Source: Amnimonas aquatica (GTDB lineage: Bacteria; Pseudomonadota; Gammaproteobacteria; Pseudomonadales; Moraxellaceae). Taken from it: 9,627 nt of DNA. A program made the position numbers and the translations under genes. Positions within the stretch are counted from its first letter, which is position 1. Each line of letters starts with the position of its first letter. Shown here in pieces: positions 1 through 9,604 of the stretch. The stretch lies in contig NZ_PTQZ01000006.1 of NCBI RefSeq assembly GCF_002943415.1, positions 7,998 to 17,624 of the forward strand, in the 5' to 3' direction. Under the pieces are notes generated by a model. It was not told the origin of the DNA, made no database searches, and saw only the letters and a program-made list of their open reading frames with translations.

Positions 1-909
1 CAGTCGCGTGCTGGCCTCCAGGCTCCAGCCCCGGCTCAGGCCGAAAAGCACGGCGCCGGCGAAGCTGTCGCCCGCGCCCAGGGTATCCACGGCCTGCACG
101 GGCACGGCCGGCAGCTCGATGACGGCATCCCGCGTCCAGGCCCAGGCGCCGTCGCCGCCACGGGTGATGACACCCTGGCTGGCGTGCTGGCGGAGCGTGC
201 CGAGGGCGGCATCGAGATCGTCGGTGCCGGCGAAGCCGCGGGCTTCATCCTCATTGCAGAACAGCAGGTCGACGCCATCGCCCAGCAGCTCGCGCAGCTG
301 TGGCTGGAAGTACTGCACCATGGCCGGGTCGGAGAAGGTCAGCGACAGCCGGGCACCGGCGGCGCGTGCGGTGTCGCGGGCCTGCGCCACGGCGGCGCGC
401 GCGGTCTCCGAGGTGCACAGGTAGCCCTCGATGTAGAGCCAGCTGCTGCGGCCGAGCGCGTCCGGATCGAGTTCGCCGGCGGAGACATCGGCGGTGATGC
501 CGAGGTAGGTGTTCATGGTGCGCTCGGTGTCCGGCGTGACCATGACCACGCAGGTCCCCGAGGTGCCCTCGGGGAGCTGCTCGCGCAGGTTGGTGGCGAC
601 GCCCGCGGCGATGAGGTCGTCACGGTAGAAGTGGCCGAGGGTGTCGCTGGCGACCTTGCAGCTGTAGAAGCAGCGCGCGCCGAAGGCGCTGGCGGCGATG
701 ATGGTGTTGGCCGCCGAGCCGCCGCAGGCCTGCTTCACGCGTGCGTGGCCGGCATCCAGCGCGGCCAGCAGGCGGCCCTGGGCTTCGGCGTCGGCCAGGG
801 TCATGATGCCTTTCTCGATGCCGTGGGTCGCGAGGAAAGCGTCCTCGACGCGGTATTCCAGATCGACCAGGGCATTGCCGATGGCATAGATGTCGAGGCG
901 GTCGGTCAT
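1..909 (-). CDS. PfkB-family sugar/nucleoside kinase, adenosine kinase-like (3' end cut by window)
   Basis: Predicted ATP-dependent kinase of the ribokinase/PfkB superfamily, probably a cytosolic adenosine kinase that phosphorylates adenosine to AMP in purine salvage. The frame is open from the ATG at 909 to the window edge and gives 303 residues. Related proteins have about 330, so roughly 30 C-terminal residues are missing. The N-terminus (YAIGNALVDLEYRV, residues 8-21) is the first strand with its substrate-binding Asp. Residues 62-89 (CGGSAANTI...CKVASD) match PfkB signature 1. Residues 275-281 (DTLGAGD) match signature 2, which holds the anion hole and the catalytic Asp281. A GGAGA ribosome-binding site lies 10 nt before the ATG. 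The gene is divergent from mrcB. The kinase family is certain. The adenosine specificity is inferred from overall resemblance, and a related sugar kinase is possible. Confidence 0.9.
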   Translation of the reverse strand, partial: MTDRLDIYAIGNALVDLEYRVEDAFLATHGIEKGIMTLADAEAQGRLLAALDAGHARVKQACGGSAANTIIAASAFGARCFYSCKVASDTLGHFYRDDLIAAGVATNLREQLPEGTSGTCVVMVTPDTERTMNTYLGITADVSAGELDPDALGRSSWLYIEGYLCTSETARAAVAQARDTARAAGARLSLTFSDPAMVQYFQPQLRELLGDGVDLLFCNEDEARGFAGTDDLDAALGTLRQHASQGVITRGGDGAWAWTRDAVIELPAVPVQAVDTLGAGDSFAGAVLFGLSRGWSLEASTRL

Positions 910-958
910 GGCGGCGGCGTCTCCGGAATGGCGTGATGTGGACGAAAAAGCGAGTGGC

Positions 959-964
959 ATTATA
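959..964 (-). promoter_or_regulatory. -10 box for the adenosine kinase-like gene
   Basis: Read on the minus strand this is a perfect TATAAT in otherwise GC-rich sequence. It lies about 50 nt before the kinase ATG, so transcription would start near 951 and leave a leader of about 40 nt. No good -35 hexamer is visible 16-18 nt upstream (candidates there read TGGCGT or ATGGCG), so the call rests on the -10 alone. Confidence 0.5.
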
Positions 965-1019
965 GGGAGGCTGGCCGGGAACGCCATCCTCGTGATTTCC
1001 GGGGCGGCGGAGGCGCGGG

Positions 1020-1025
1020 TACAAT
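1020..1025 (+). promoter_or_regulatory. Possible -10 box for mrcB
   Basis: TACAAT matches the sigma70 -10 consensus at five of six positions, within GTACAATGCCCGCC. The upstream -35 is weak: a TTTCCG-like hexamer sits about 18 nt upstream. If this is the -10, transcription begins near 1032. The ATG at 1024, which overlaps the box, would then lie upstream of the transcript start and could not be the start codon. Confidence 0.4.
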
Positions 1026-1044
1026 GCCCGCCATTGTCCGTGCC

Positions 1045-1051
1045 AGGGAAG
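1045..1051 (+). promoter_or_regulatory. Ribosome-binding site deciding the mrcB start
   Basis: AGGGAAG lies 5 nt before the GTG at 1057. The alternatives in the same frame, ATG 1024 and ATG 1078, have no comparable purine-rich sequence at the right distance. This favours GTG 1057 as the start codon. Confidence 0.6.
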
Positions 1052-1056
1052 CCGTT

Positions 1057-3366
<2,310 letters not shown>

Positions 3367-3372
3367 CCTGAA

Positions 3373-4569
3373 TCAGTCGTCGGCAGTGACCGTTCCGGAT
3401 TCGTCCGGGCGGCTTGCTTCGCTGGCGGCTGGGTTCTTCTCCGCCGGTGCCGGCAGCAGCCCTTCGGTGAGTTCGTCGGCCAGCCCCGGTGGCAGCGCGT
3501 CGGGCTCGGGCGGCAGTGCTTCTTCGCGGATGTCCTTGCCGAACACCAGGCGACCGTCGAAGGTCAGCGACAGCACCGACATTTCCAGAATGTTGCCCTT
3601 GCTGTCCGGGCCACGGAAACGCACCGGGAAATTCAGGTAGTCCGGCGCCAGCCAGATGTCGTAGCCGGTCTGCTGGCTGCCGTCGCGGTGGGTGCGCGAG
3701 CCGACCAGGTGCAGGGTGCGCAGCTCGCCGCCGGGCAGGCGCAGCCGGTCTTCCGACACCAGCCTGAGCACGATGTCGTAGACCGAGCTGCCGGTGGTCA
3801 CGCGCAGGCGCTGCTCCTGCTTGCCTTCGTAGCTGACGGCCACGTGGTAGGGCAGGCTGGCCATGTCCTGCATTTCATCGCTGAGCGGGGTGGTGCGGCG
3901 GCTGTCGTCACGGCCGTGCACCAGCACGCCGCCGGCGCGGTCGAAGTCGGCGAACTGCTTGAGCGCATTGTTGAGCAGCAGCCGGTAGCGCTCCGGCCGC
4001 AGGCCTTCCGGCGAGACCCTGCCTTCGCTGCTGATCACCGCCTTGAATCCGAACTTGCTGGCCTCGTTGCGGATCACGTAGCGGTCGCCCTCCATCAGCC
4101 ACTGCTGGCGCAGTTCCATGCGGAAGCCGTAGTAGTTGGCGCGCTGGATGGCCAGCACCGAGACCGGGAAGCTGGGCGGCAGCTCGACGGGGGGCTCCGG
4201 CTCATGCGCCGGGGCATCGGCGACTGCCGGCGTGCTGGCGTTGTCCGTCCCGGTGTCGGGTGTGGCTGCGGCTTCCGGTACCGGTGCGGGGGGCGCAGGT
4301 CTGGGTCTGGGCGGCGGTGGTTCCGCTGCGGGTGACGCCAGCCCGCCGGCCGGCAGCAGGGTCACCAAGGGGATCACCGGCGAAGCGGCCGGCGCAGGCT
4401 TCTGCAGCGCCAGCCGCACCCGCTTGACGGCCTCGGCCTCCTGCTGCTCGAGTACGTCGCCGGTGTCGTCGCCGGCCAGCGGCCAGCGCCATTCGATGTC
4501 GGCCAGCCACAGCAGGTGCAGGGCCGCGGACACGGCCACCGCCCAGAACAGCCGGCGCCGGGCTTTCAT
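3373..4569 (-). CDS. Membrane-anchored proline-rich DUF3108 protein
   Basis: Protein of unknown function, 398 residues. It has a basic start (MKARRR), a hydrophobic segment at about residues 7-24 that should anchor it in the inner membrane with the rest in the periplasm, and a low-complexity linker rich in Pro and Ala (about 57-135, including PPPPRPRPAPPAPVP). A globular domain follows at about 140-350 and resembles DUF3108: FRMELRQQW, the SKFGFKAVISSEGRVSPEGLRP stretch, and near the end YDIWLAPDYLNFPVRFR. The last 45 residues are again low-complexity and acidic. The plan (anchor, proline-rich spanner, beta-rich domain) resembles TonB-like proteins, but I see no TonB C-terminal domain. The ATG lies 3 nt after the hemL stop with no clear ribosome-binding site, so translation is probably coupled to hemL. 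It is the last gene of the operon. The family match is fairly secure; the function is not known to me. Confidence 0.88.
   Translation of the reverse strand: MKARRRLFWAVAVSAALHLLWLADIEWRWPLAGDDTGDVLEQQEAEAVKRVRLALQKPAPAASPVIPLVTLLPAGGLASPAAEPPPPRPRPAPPAPVPEAAATPDTGTDNASTPAVADAPAHEPEPPVELPPSFPVSVLAIQRANYYGFRMELRQQWLMEGDRYVIRNEASKFGFKAVISSEGRVSPEGLRPERYRLLLNNALKQFADFDRAGGVLVHGRDDSRRTTPLSDEMQDMASLPYHVAVSYEGKQEQRLRVTTGSSVYDIVLRLVSEDRLRLPGGELRTLHLVGSRTHRDGSQQTGYDIWLAPDYLNFPVRFRGPDSKGNILEMSVLSLTFDGRLVFGKDIREEALPPEPDALPPGLADELTEGLLPAPAEKNPAASEASRPDESGTVTADD
3395..3408 (+). other. Small perfect hairpin with UUCG loop near the convergent gene ends
   Basis: CCGGA-TTCG-TCCGG forms a 5-bp stem with a TTCG tetraloop, 29 bases past the mrcB stop and inside the 3' end of the DUF3108 gene. 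In the mrcB transcript it would be a UUCG hairpin, a plausible 3'-end stabiliser. No T-run follows, so it is not a classical intrinsic terminator, and it may simply be coding sequence. Confidence 0.25.
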
Positions 4570-4572
4570 GGC

Positions 4573-5859
4573 TCAGCGCGTGGCGCGCAGGGCGCGTTCG
4601 GCGGCAGCGATCGTGTTGTCGATGTCTGCGGCCGTGTGGGCGATGGACACGAAACCGGCCTCGAAGGCCGATGGCGCCAGATACACGCCTTCCTCGAGCA
4701 TGGCATGGAAGAAGCGCTGGAAGTGCGCGCTGTCACAGGCCATGGCATCGGCGTAGGACCAGACCGGCTTGTCGCTGAAGAAAAGGCCGAACATGCCGCC
4801 GACCTGATGCGTGGTGACGGGCACGCCGGCGGCGCGGCCGGCGGCCTCGAAGCCGTCGCAGAGCGCGCGGGCGCGTGCCGACAGCTGCTCGTGGAGCCCG
4901 GGCTGGCTGATCAGCGACAGCGTCTTCAGGCCGGCGCGCATGGCGATCGGATTCCCCGACAGCGTGCCGGCCTGGTACACCGGGCCCAGCGGCGCGATCT
5001 TCTCCATGATGTCGCGGCGGCCGCCGAAGGCGCCCACCGGCATGCCGCCGCCGATGACCTTGCCCAGCGTGGTCAGGTCCGGGCGCACGCCGTACAGCCC
5101 CTGGGCGCTCTCCAGGGCGACGCGGAAGCCGGTCATCACCTCGTCGAAGATCAGCACCGCGCCGCTGTCGTCGCAGACCTGCCGCAGCGCCTGCAGGAAA
5201 CCGGGCACGGGCGGAATGCAGTTCATGTTGCCGGCCACCGGCTCCACGATCACGCAGGCGACCTCATGGCCGCGCTCGCGGAAGAAGGCCTCCACGGCCT
5301 CGATGTCGTTGTAGGGCAGGGTCACCGTATGCGCTGCCAGGCTCGCCGGCACGCCGGCCGAGCTGGGCACGCCCAGCGTCAGCGCGCCGGAGCCGGCCTT
5401 GACCAGCAGCGAATCGGAGTGGCCGTGGTAGCAGCCTTCGAATTTCACCAGCACATCGCGGCCGGTGTGGCCGCGCGCCAGGCGGATGGCGCTCATGGTG
5501 GCCTCGGTGCCGGAGCTGACCATGCGCACCAGGTCCATGGACGGCACCAGCCGTCGCACGGTGGCGGCCATCTCGACCTCGACCTCGGTCGGCGCGCCGA
5601 ACGACAGGCCCAGCGTGGCGGCCTCCTGCACTTCGCGGATCACGTCGGGATGCGCGTGGCCGAGGATGGCCGGGCCCCAGGAGCAGACATAGTCGATGTA
5701 GCAGCGGTCGTCGGCGTCGAACAGATAGGCGCCGAGCGCGCGGGAGAAGAACACCGGGTTGCCGCCGACGCCGCGGAAGGCGCGCACGGGCGAGTTGACG
5801 CCGCCGGGAATGTGTTCGCAGGCGGCGGCGAAAAGGGCTTCGGAACGGTTGCTGCTCAT
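4573..5859 (-). CDS. hemL: Glutamate-1-semialdehyde 2,1-aminomutase
   Basis: PLP-dependent cytosolic enzyme that converts glutamate-1-semialdehyde to 5-aminolevulinate, the committed precursor of heme in the C5 pathway. At 428 residues it has the normal family length. Visible landmarks are [13 protein letters not shown] (16-28), the cofactor phosphate loop [15 protein letters not shown] (115-129), [10 protein letters not shown] (141-150), the PLP-stacking DEVMTGFR (239-246), and [17 protein letters not shown] (264-280), in which Lys267 is the Schiff-base lysine. GTLSGNP (298-304) is also intact. The start ATG overlaps the thiE stop as ATGA (4 nt) and has no strong ribosome-binding site of its own, which implies translational coupling. 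The stop is 3 nt before the DUF3108 gene start. Identification is secure; no missing residues were seen. Confidence 0.97.
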   Translation of the reverse strand: MSSNRSEALFAAACEHIPGGVNSPVRAFRGVGGNPVFFSRALGAYLFDADDRCYIDYVCSWGPAILGHAHPDVIREVQEAATLGLSFGAPTEVEVEMAATVRRLVPSMDLVRMVSSGTEATMSAIRLARGHTGRDVLVKFEGCYHGHSDSLLVKAGSGALTLGVPSSAGVPASLAAHTVTLPYNDIEAVEAFFRERGHEVACVIVEPVAGNMNCIPPVPGFLQALRQVCDDSGAVLIFDEVMTGFRVALESAQGLYGVRPDLTTLGKVIGGGMPVGAFGGRRDIMEKIAPLGPVYQAGTLSGNPIAMRAGLKTLSLISQPGLHEQLSARARALCDGFEAAGRAAGVPVTTHQVGGMFGLFFSDKPVWSYADAMACDSAHFQRFFHAMLEEGVYLAPSAFEAGFVSIAHTAADIDNTIAAAERALRATR

Positions 5860-6497
5860 GTCGTGCTGCTCATGGCTGGTGAATATGTCCGCGCCAGCGC
5901 TGCGGCTGCGGCGTGGATGTCGGCGGCCTGCCAGAGCGCGGCGATGACCGCCAGCGCGTCGGCGCCGGCGGCGGCGACCTGGCCGGCATTATCCGGGGTA
6001 ATGCCGCCTATCGCCACCAGCGGCAGGGCGAAGCGGCGTCGCGCCTCGGCCAGCACCGGCAGCGGGCAGGTGCGCGCCTGCGGCTTGCTGGTCGAGGCGA
6101 ACATGGCGCCGAAGGCCAGGTAGTCGGCACCGCCGTCGGCGGCCGCCTGCGCCAGCGCCAGGCTGTCGTGGCAGGTTATGCCGATCACCGCCTGTGCACC
6201 CAGCTGCGCGCGCGCGACCCGCAGCGTGGCGTCGCCCTGGCCCAGGTGCACGCCGTCGGCACGCACCGCGTGTGCCAGCGCGACATCGTCATTGACCAGG
6301 AACAGGGCACCGTGCCGGTGGCAGAGCTGGCGCAGCGCGCCGGCCTCGTCATGGCGGCGGGCATGGTCGGCGCTCTTGTCCCGGTACTGCACGATGCGCG
6401 CGCCGCCGAGCAGGGCCGCCTCGGTCGACACCAGCAGCCTGCCCTGCTGCAGCGCGGTGTCGGTGATGGCGTAGAGCCCGCGCAGCCGTTCAGGCAT
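5856..6497 (-). CDS. thiE: Thiamine-phosphate synthase
   Basis: Joins HMP pyrophosphate and the thiazole phosphate to make thiamine phosphate in the cytosol. From the ATG at 6497 it has 213 residues, normal for the TIM-barrel family. Motifs are LYAITD (8-13), VQYRDK (36-41; Gln and Lys contact the pyrimidine diphosphate), the magnesium-site region LVNDDVALA (67-75), GVHLGQGD (82-89), FASTSKP (133-139) in place of the usual PTxTK loop, and AIGGITPDN (162-170). An in-frame ATG at 6575 would add 26 residues, but these only shadow the end of thiD. The start at 6497 has the GGGAGA ribosome-binding site and begins exactly at the conserved domain. It overlaps thiD by 8 nt (ATGCCTGA) and hemL by 4 nt. 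Identification is secure. Confidence 0.95.
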   Translation of the reverse strand: MPERLRGLYAITDTALQQGRLLVSTEAALLGGARIVQYRDKSADHARRHDEAGALRQLCHRHGALFLVNDDVALAHAVRADGVHLGQGDATLRVARAQLGAQAVIGITCHDSLALAQAAADGGADYLAFGAMFASTSKPQARTCPLPVLAEARRRFALPLVAIGGITPDNAGQVAAAGADALAVIAALWQAADIHAAAAALARTYSPAMSSTT

Positions 6498-7275
6498 CGC
6501 GGTCTCCCGGGCCCGGAACGCGGCGCGGCAGCCACTGGCCGTCGGCGCGCGGGCGGTCGGCCTGTTCGAGCGCACGGCGCAGCAGGCGCTCGCTGGCGCG
6601 GATGGCGGCGTGCAGGTCCTGCCCGGCCGCCAGTCCGGCGGCGATCGCCGACGCCATGGTGCAGCCGGAGCCGTGGAACTCGCCCGGCAGGCGCGGCTGG
6701 CGTGTTTCCAGCGTCAGCCGGCCGTTTTCGTAGAGGCGGTTGACCAGTTCCTCGCCCGGCTCGTGGCCGCCTTTCAGCCAGATCGCACGGGCGCCGGCAT
6801 CCGTCAGCACGCGGATGCCGGCGTCCAGGTCTTCGCAGGCGGCCAGCTGTCGCAGCTCGGGCGTGTTCGGGGTGATCAGCGTCATCGCCGGCATGGCCTG
6901 CAGCAGGGCCTGGCGCAGGTCTTCCATGGCGAGCGAGCCGCCGGAGTTTGCGGCCAGCACCGGGTCCATCACCACCGGCAGGTGGCGGTGCCCGGCCAGG
7001 CTGTCCTGCACGGCACGGATGGCTTCGGCCGATCCCAGCATGCCCAGCTTCACCGCGGCCACCGGCAGGTCGGCGAGCACGCGCGCGGCCTGCGCCTGCA
7101 TGAAGGCGGGCGCCACCAGCTCGAAGCCGTAGACGCGGCTGCTGTCCTGGATGGTGAGCGCGGTGGCGACCACGGCGGCATGTCCGCCCAGTGCCGCGAT
7201 GGCCTCGATATCGGCCTGCAGGCCGGCACCGCCGGAAGGATCGAGGCCGGAGAAGCAGAGCGTGACCGGGCGCAT
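6490..7275 (-). CDS. thiD: Hydroxymethylpyrimidine / phosphomethylpyrimidine kinase
   Basis: Ribokinase-fold enzyme that phosphorylates HMP and then HMP phosphate, supplying the pyrimidine diphosphate used by ThiE. It has 261 residues, typical for ThiD. Motifs are FSGLDPSGGAGLQADIEAI (8-26; substrate and ATP loop), AVKLGMLGS (74-82), VVMDPVLAANSGGSL (101-115), LITPNTPE (133-140), WLKGGH (166-171) and HGSGCTMASAIAAGLAAG (201-218). Cys205 in the last motif corresponds to the conserved anion-hole cysteine of this family. The ATG shares one base with the hemJ stop (TGATG), and GAGG lies 8 nt upstream. The stop lies 8 nt inside thiE, so the two thiamine genes are coupled. The unusual basic tail (about 240-261) probably reflects the overlap. 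Confidence 0.96.
   Translation of the reverse strand: MRPVTLCFSGLDPSGGAGLQADIEAIAALGGHAAVVATALTIQDSSRVYGFELVAPAFMQAQAARVLADLPVAAVKLGMLGSAEAIRAVQDSLAGHRHLPVVMDPVLAANSGGSLAMEDLRQALLQAMPAMTLITPNTPELRQLAACEDLDAGIRVLTDAGARAIWLKGGHEPGEELVNRLYENGRLTLETRQPRLPGEFHGSGCTMASAIAAGLAAGQDLHAAIRASERLLRRALEQADRPRADGQWLPRRVPGPGDRDA
6503..6508 (-). promoter_or_regulatory. Ribosome-binding site deciding the thiE start
   Basis: GGGAGA on the minus strand, 5 nt before the ATG at 6497 and inside the last codons of thiD. It supports the short thiE start over the upstream in-frame ATG at 6575. Confidence 0.65.
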
Positions 7276-7697
7276 CAGAACGGCCTCACCACGACCAGCA
7301 CGACGATGGCCACCAGCATCAGTACCGGCAGTTCGTTGAACACGCGGAAGAAACGCCCGCTGCGGCAGCAGCGCTCCTCGGCGAGCTGGCGGCGGTAGAC
7401 GCCGCAGGCATGGTGGTAGCCGATCAGCAGCACGGCGAGGAACAGCTTGGCGTGCATCCAGCCCTGGGTCGCGTAGTAGGGCCAGCCCTCGACCAGCAGC
7501 CAGCCGCCGAGGATCACGGTGGCCAGCAGGGAAGGTGTCATGATGCCACGGTAGAGTTTGCGCTCCATGGTCGCGAAGCGTTCGCGCCCTGCGGCATCCG
7601 GCGTGTCAACGTGATAGACGAACAGTCGTGGCAGGTAGAACAGGCCGGCGAACCAGCACACCACCGCCACGATATGGAAGGCTTTCAGCCAGAGCAT
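7275..7697 (-). CDS. hemJ: HemJ-type protoporphyrinogen IX oxidase (UPF0093 family)
   Basis: Inner-membrane protein of the HemJ family, which oxidises protoporphyrinogen IX to protoporphyrin IX near the end of heme synthesis. The start at 7697 gives 140 residues, the normal size. Four membrane segments are visible at about 4-26, 52-71, 82-101 and 119-137. Conserved features include LKAFHIVAVVCWFAGLFYLPRLFVYH (written here as landmarks: His8, Trp15, Arg24, His29), the MTPSLLATVILG segment (53-64), WMHAKL with His82 and Lys84, the His95-His96 pair, and FFRVFNELPVL (116-126). An in-frame ATG at 7730 adds 11 residues with no family character. GAGGAG sits 6 nt before 7697, so that start is preferred. 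It is the first gene of the operon, and its stop overlaps the thiD ATG by 1 nt. HemL, the pathway entry enzyme, is encoded in the same operon, which supports the assignment. Confidence 0.92.
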   Translation of the reverse strand: MLWLKAFHIVAVVCWFAGLFYLPRLFVYHVDTPDAAGRERFATMERKLYRGIMTPSLLATVILGGWLLVEGWPYYATQGWMHAKLFLAVLLIGYHHACGVYRRQLAEERCCRSGRFFRVFNELPVLMLVAIVVLVVVRPF

Positions 7698-7703
7698 GGG
7701 TTT

Positions 7704-7709
7704 CTCCTC
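7704..7709 (-). promoter_or_regulatory. Strong ribosome-binding site deciding the hemJ start
   Basis: GAGGAG on the minus strand, 6 nt before the ATG at 7697. It lies downstream of the alternative ATG at 7730, so it can only serve the shorter protein. Confidence 0.75.
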
Positions 7710-7788
7710 GCGAGGCCCGCAGTCTGCCAAGAACCGGGCGCTGCCGCCACTGCGGGGGTGGCGCGGCGGACAGTGCGTGCGGAATGGT

Positions 7789-7817
7789 TTGCCCCATCTC
7801 CGCGCTTTCCGGATAAT
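7789..7817 (+). promoter_or_regulatory. Sigma70-type promoter for argC
   Basis: TTGCCC at 7789-7794 (four of six consensus matches) and GATAAT at 7812-7817 (five of six) are separated by exactly 17 nt. Transcription would start near 7824, leaving a leader of about 35 nt before the argC GTG. An imperfect palindrome, TGAGTCATTCA (7820-7830), falls on the predicted start and could be an operator, but it does not fit the spacing of a classical ARG box. Confidence 0.55.
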
Positions 7818-7843
7818 CCTGAGTCATTCATCAGTCTGGACAA
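7813..7843 (-). promoter_or_regulatory. Weak candidate promoter for the hemJ operon
   Basis: On the minus strand TTGTCC (7843-7838) and GATTAT (7818-7813) each match four of six consensus bases but are 19 nt apart, longer than ideal. This would give a leader of about 110 nt. The leader contains a GC-rich hairpin (arms 7745-7750 and 7758-7763) and no recognisable thiamine (TPP) riboswitch. If real, this promoter overlaps the argC promoter face to face. Confidence 0.25.
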
Positions 7844-7858
7844 CCCGAGGAGCAGGGT

Positions 7859-8890
7859 GTGATCAAGGTCGGTATTGTCGGCGGCACGGGCTACACCGGT
7901 GTCGAACTGCTGCGGTTGCTGGCTCAGCATCCGGATGTCGAGATCGCCGCGATCACCTCGCGCGGCGAGGCCGGGCAGCCGGTTTCCCAGATGTTCCCCA
8001 ACCTGCGCGGCCGCGTCGACCTCGCCTTCAGCGAGCCGCGCGTCGATGTGCTGTCGGCCTGCGACGTGGTGTTCTACGCCACGCCCAACGGCATTGCCAT
8101 GAAGCAGGTGCCGGAGCTGCTTGCCGCAGGCGTTCGCGTCGTCGACCTGGCGGCCGACTTCCGCCTCAAGAGCACGGATGACTGGCAGCAGTGGTACGGC
8201 ATGCCGCACGCCTGCCCGGACCTGCTCGCCGAGGCCGTCTACGGTCTTCCCGAGGTCAACCGCGAAGCCATCCGCGGCGCCCGCCTAGTGGCCAACCCGG
8301 GCTGCTATCCGACCGCCGTCCAGCTCGGCTTCCTGCCGCTGCTGAAAGCGGGCATCGTCGATGCCGGCAGCCTGATCGCCGATGCCAAGTCCGGTGTCTC
8401 CGGCGCCGGTCGCAAGGCCGAGGTGCACAGCCTGCTCTGCGAAGCCAGCGAGAGCTTCAAGGCCTACGGTGTCGCCGGCCATCGTCATTTGCCGGAAATC
8501 CGCCAGGGGTTGCGCGGCATGACCGCCGCGCCGGTCGGCCTGACCTTCGTGCCGCACCTGACACCGATGATCCGCGGCATCCACGCCACGCTCTACGCGC
8601 GCCTGACCGGCGAAGTCGAGTCGCTGCAGGCGCTGTACGAGCAGACCTACGCCGGCGAACCCTTCGTCGATGTCATGCCGGCCGGCAGTCATCCCGAGAC
8701 GCGCAGCGTGAAGGGCGCCAACACCTGCCGCATTTCCGTGTTCAGGCCGCAGGGCGCCGACACGGTGGTGGTGCTGTCGGTCATCGACAACCTGGTCAAG
8801 GGCGCGGCAGGACAAGCCGTGCAGAACATGAACCTGATGTTCGGACTCGATGAGCGGGCCGGCCTCGGACAGATCGCGTTGCTGCCCTGA
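7859..8890 (+). CDS. argC: N-acetyl-gamma-glutamyl-phosphate reductase
   Basis: NADPH-dependent cytosolic enzyme that reduces N-acetylglutamyl phosphate to N-acetylglutamate semialdehyde in arginine synthesis. It has 343 residues, the standard length of the long-form ArgC. The Rossmann motif [17 protein letters not shown] is at 5-21. FYATPNG (72-78) and VDLAADFRL (95-103) follow. The catalytic cysteine is Cys149 in [14 protein letters not shown] (144-157), then KSGVSGAGR (177-185), and GHRHLPE (207-213) with the conserved active-site histidine. It starts with GTG at 7859, with GAGGAG 6 nt upstream. The stop shares one base with the next gene start (TGATG), so the two are coupled. The promoter upstream is probably its own. 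Identification is secure. Confidence 0.97.
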   Translation: MIKVGIVGGTGYTGVELLRLLAQHPDVEIAAITSRGEAGQPVSQMFPNLRGRVDLAFSEPRVDVLSACDVVFYATPNGIAMKQVPELLAAGVRVVDLAADFRLKSTDDWQQWYGMPHACPDLLAEAVYGLPEVNREAIRGARLVANPGCYPTAVQLGFLPLLKAGIVDAGSLIADAKSGVSGAGRKAEVHSLLCEASESFKAYGVAGHRHLPEIRQGLRGMTAAPVGLTFVPHLTPMIRGIHATLYARLTGEVESLQALYEQTYAGEPFVDVMPAGSHPETRSVKGANTCRISVFRPQGADTVVVLSVIDNLVKGAAGQAVQNMNLMFGLDERAGLGQIALLP

Positions 8891-9594
8891 TGGCGCGCCG
8901 CAACCGGGTCCGGCGCCACCGCCTGCATGTGCTGCTGCCCAGCGAGGCGGGGCCGGTCGGCCGCTTCCTGACCAGCCGCGCCGGCGTGCTGCTGATCGCG
9001 CTGCTGGCGCTCGCAGCCGGTTTCCTGCTCGGCCGCGTCACCGACTCGGCGGCCGATGTGCGCGCCGAGCAGCAGGTGCGCGACATCAAGGCCGAGTTCT
9101 CCCGCAAGCTGCGCAACGAGCGCGAGAAGGCGGCGGTGAAGGCGAAGGAATACGTCATCATCGAAGAGGCATCGGCGAAGCTGCAGGTCGAGAACCAGGA
9201 GCTGCTCGCCAGCATGGCCGCGCTCGATGACCGTGTGGCCTTCTTCAAGCGCATGGCGTCGCCCAAGGCGGCGGCCATGCCGGTCGACATCGACCTGTTC
9301 GAGCTGCTGCCGGGCCCCGCCCCCGGCGTTGTGCGCTATCGACTGCTGATCACGCGCAACAACCCGTCCGGCGCGGTGCTGCAGGGCAGCGTGCGTGTCC
9401 GCCTGCAGGGTGCCGGCGGTCGGCACCAGGACATGACGCTCGACCAGCCCCGCATCCAGCTGCGCTACTACCAGCAGTTCAGCGGCGAGTGGGCCGTGCC
9501 TGCCGGCTTCACGCCGGAGCGGGTGGATATCCAGATCAAGGGCGGCAGCTCCACCGTGGAGCGCCGTTTCAAATGGGAAGTCAAGAATCGATAG
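8890..9594 (+). CDS. DUF6776-like membrane protein with coiled coil
   Basis: Protein of unknown function, 234 residues. A basic cytoplasmic stretch ([14 protein letters not shown]) is followed by one membrane segment at about residues 31-48 (AGVLLIALLALAAGFLLG). A highly charged helix at about 54-120, heavy in Glu, Lys, Arg and Ala, is likely a coiled coil. The C-terminal part (about 130-234) looks beta-rich, with alternating patterns such as VRYRLLITRN, GSVRVRLQG, IQLRYYQQFSGEW and a final VERRFKWEVKNR. The orientation suggested by the positive N-terminus puts the coiled coil and C-terminal domain in the periplasm. It overlaps argC by 1 nt. The family name is from my memory of similar proteins downstream of argC in gammaproteobacteria. 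The protein is certainly real given its frame, coupling and composition, but its role is unknown. Confidence 0.82.
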   Translation: MARRNRVRRHRLHVLLPSEAGPVGRFLTSRAGVLLIALLALAAGFLLGRVTDSAADVRAEQQVRDIKAEFSRKLRNEREKAAVKAKEYVIIEEASAKLQVENQELLASMAALDDRVAFFKRMASPKAAAMPVDIDLFELLPGPAPGVVRYRLLITRNNPSGAVLQGSVRVRLQGAGGRHQDMTLDQPRIQLRYYQQFSGEWAVPAGFTPERVDIQIKGGSSTVERRFKWEVKNR

Positions 9595-9604
9595 GATGTG
9601 CGCA

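Noticed and set aside
184..936. A 250-codon open frame on the plus strand opposite the adenosine kinase-like gene
   Set aside because: It has low-complexity Gly/Ala/Val composition and is fully antisense to a gene with clear PfkB motifs, so it is a compositional shadow.
4516..6123. A 535-codon open frame on the plus strand, antisense to hemL and parts of its neighbours
   Set aside because: Its product is His-, Gly-, Ala- and Arg-rich with no recognisable domain. Long antisense frames are expected opposite real genes in GC-rich DNA, and hemL on the other strand is unmistakable.
6495..6575. N-terminal extension of thiE from the ATG at 6575
   Set aside because: The extra 26 residues are Arg/Ala-rich and only mirror the end of thiD. 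The ATG at 6497 has a ribosome-binding site and starts at the conserved domain.
7698..7858. A thiamine (TPP) riboswitch in the leader of the hemJ-thiD-thiE operon
   Set aside because: I looked for the conserved CTGAGA and the GGATAATGCCAGCG-like THI-box elements on the minus strand and did not find them in the right order. The GGATAATCC on the plus strand is better explained as the argC -10.
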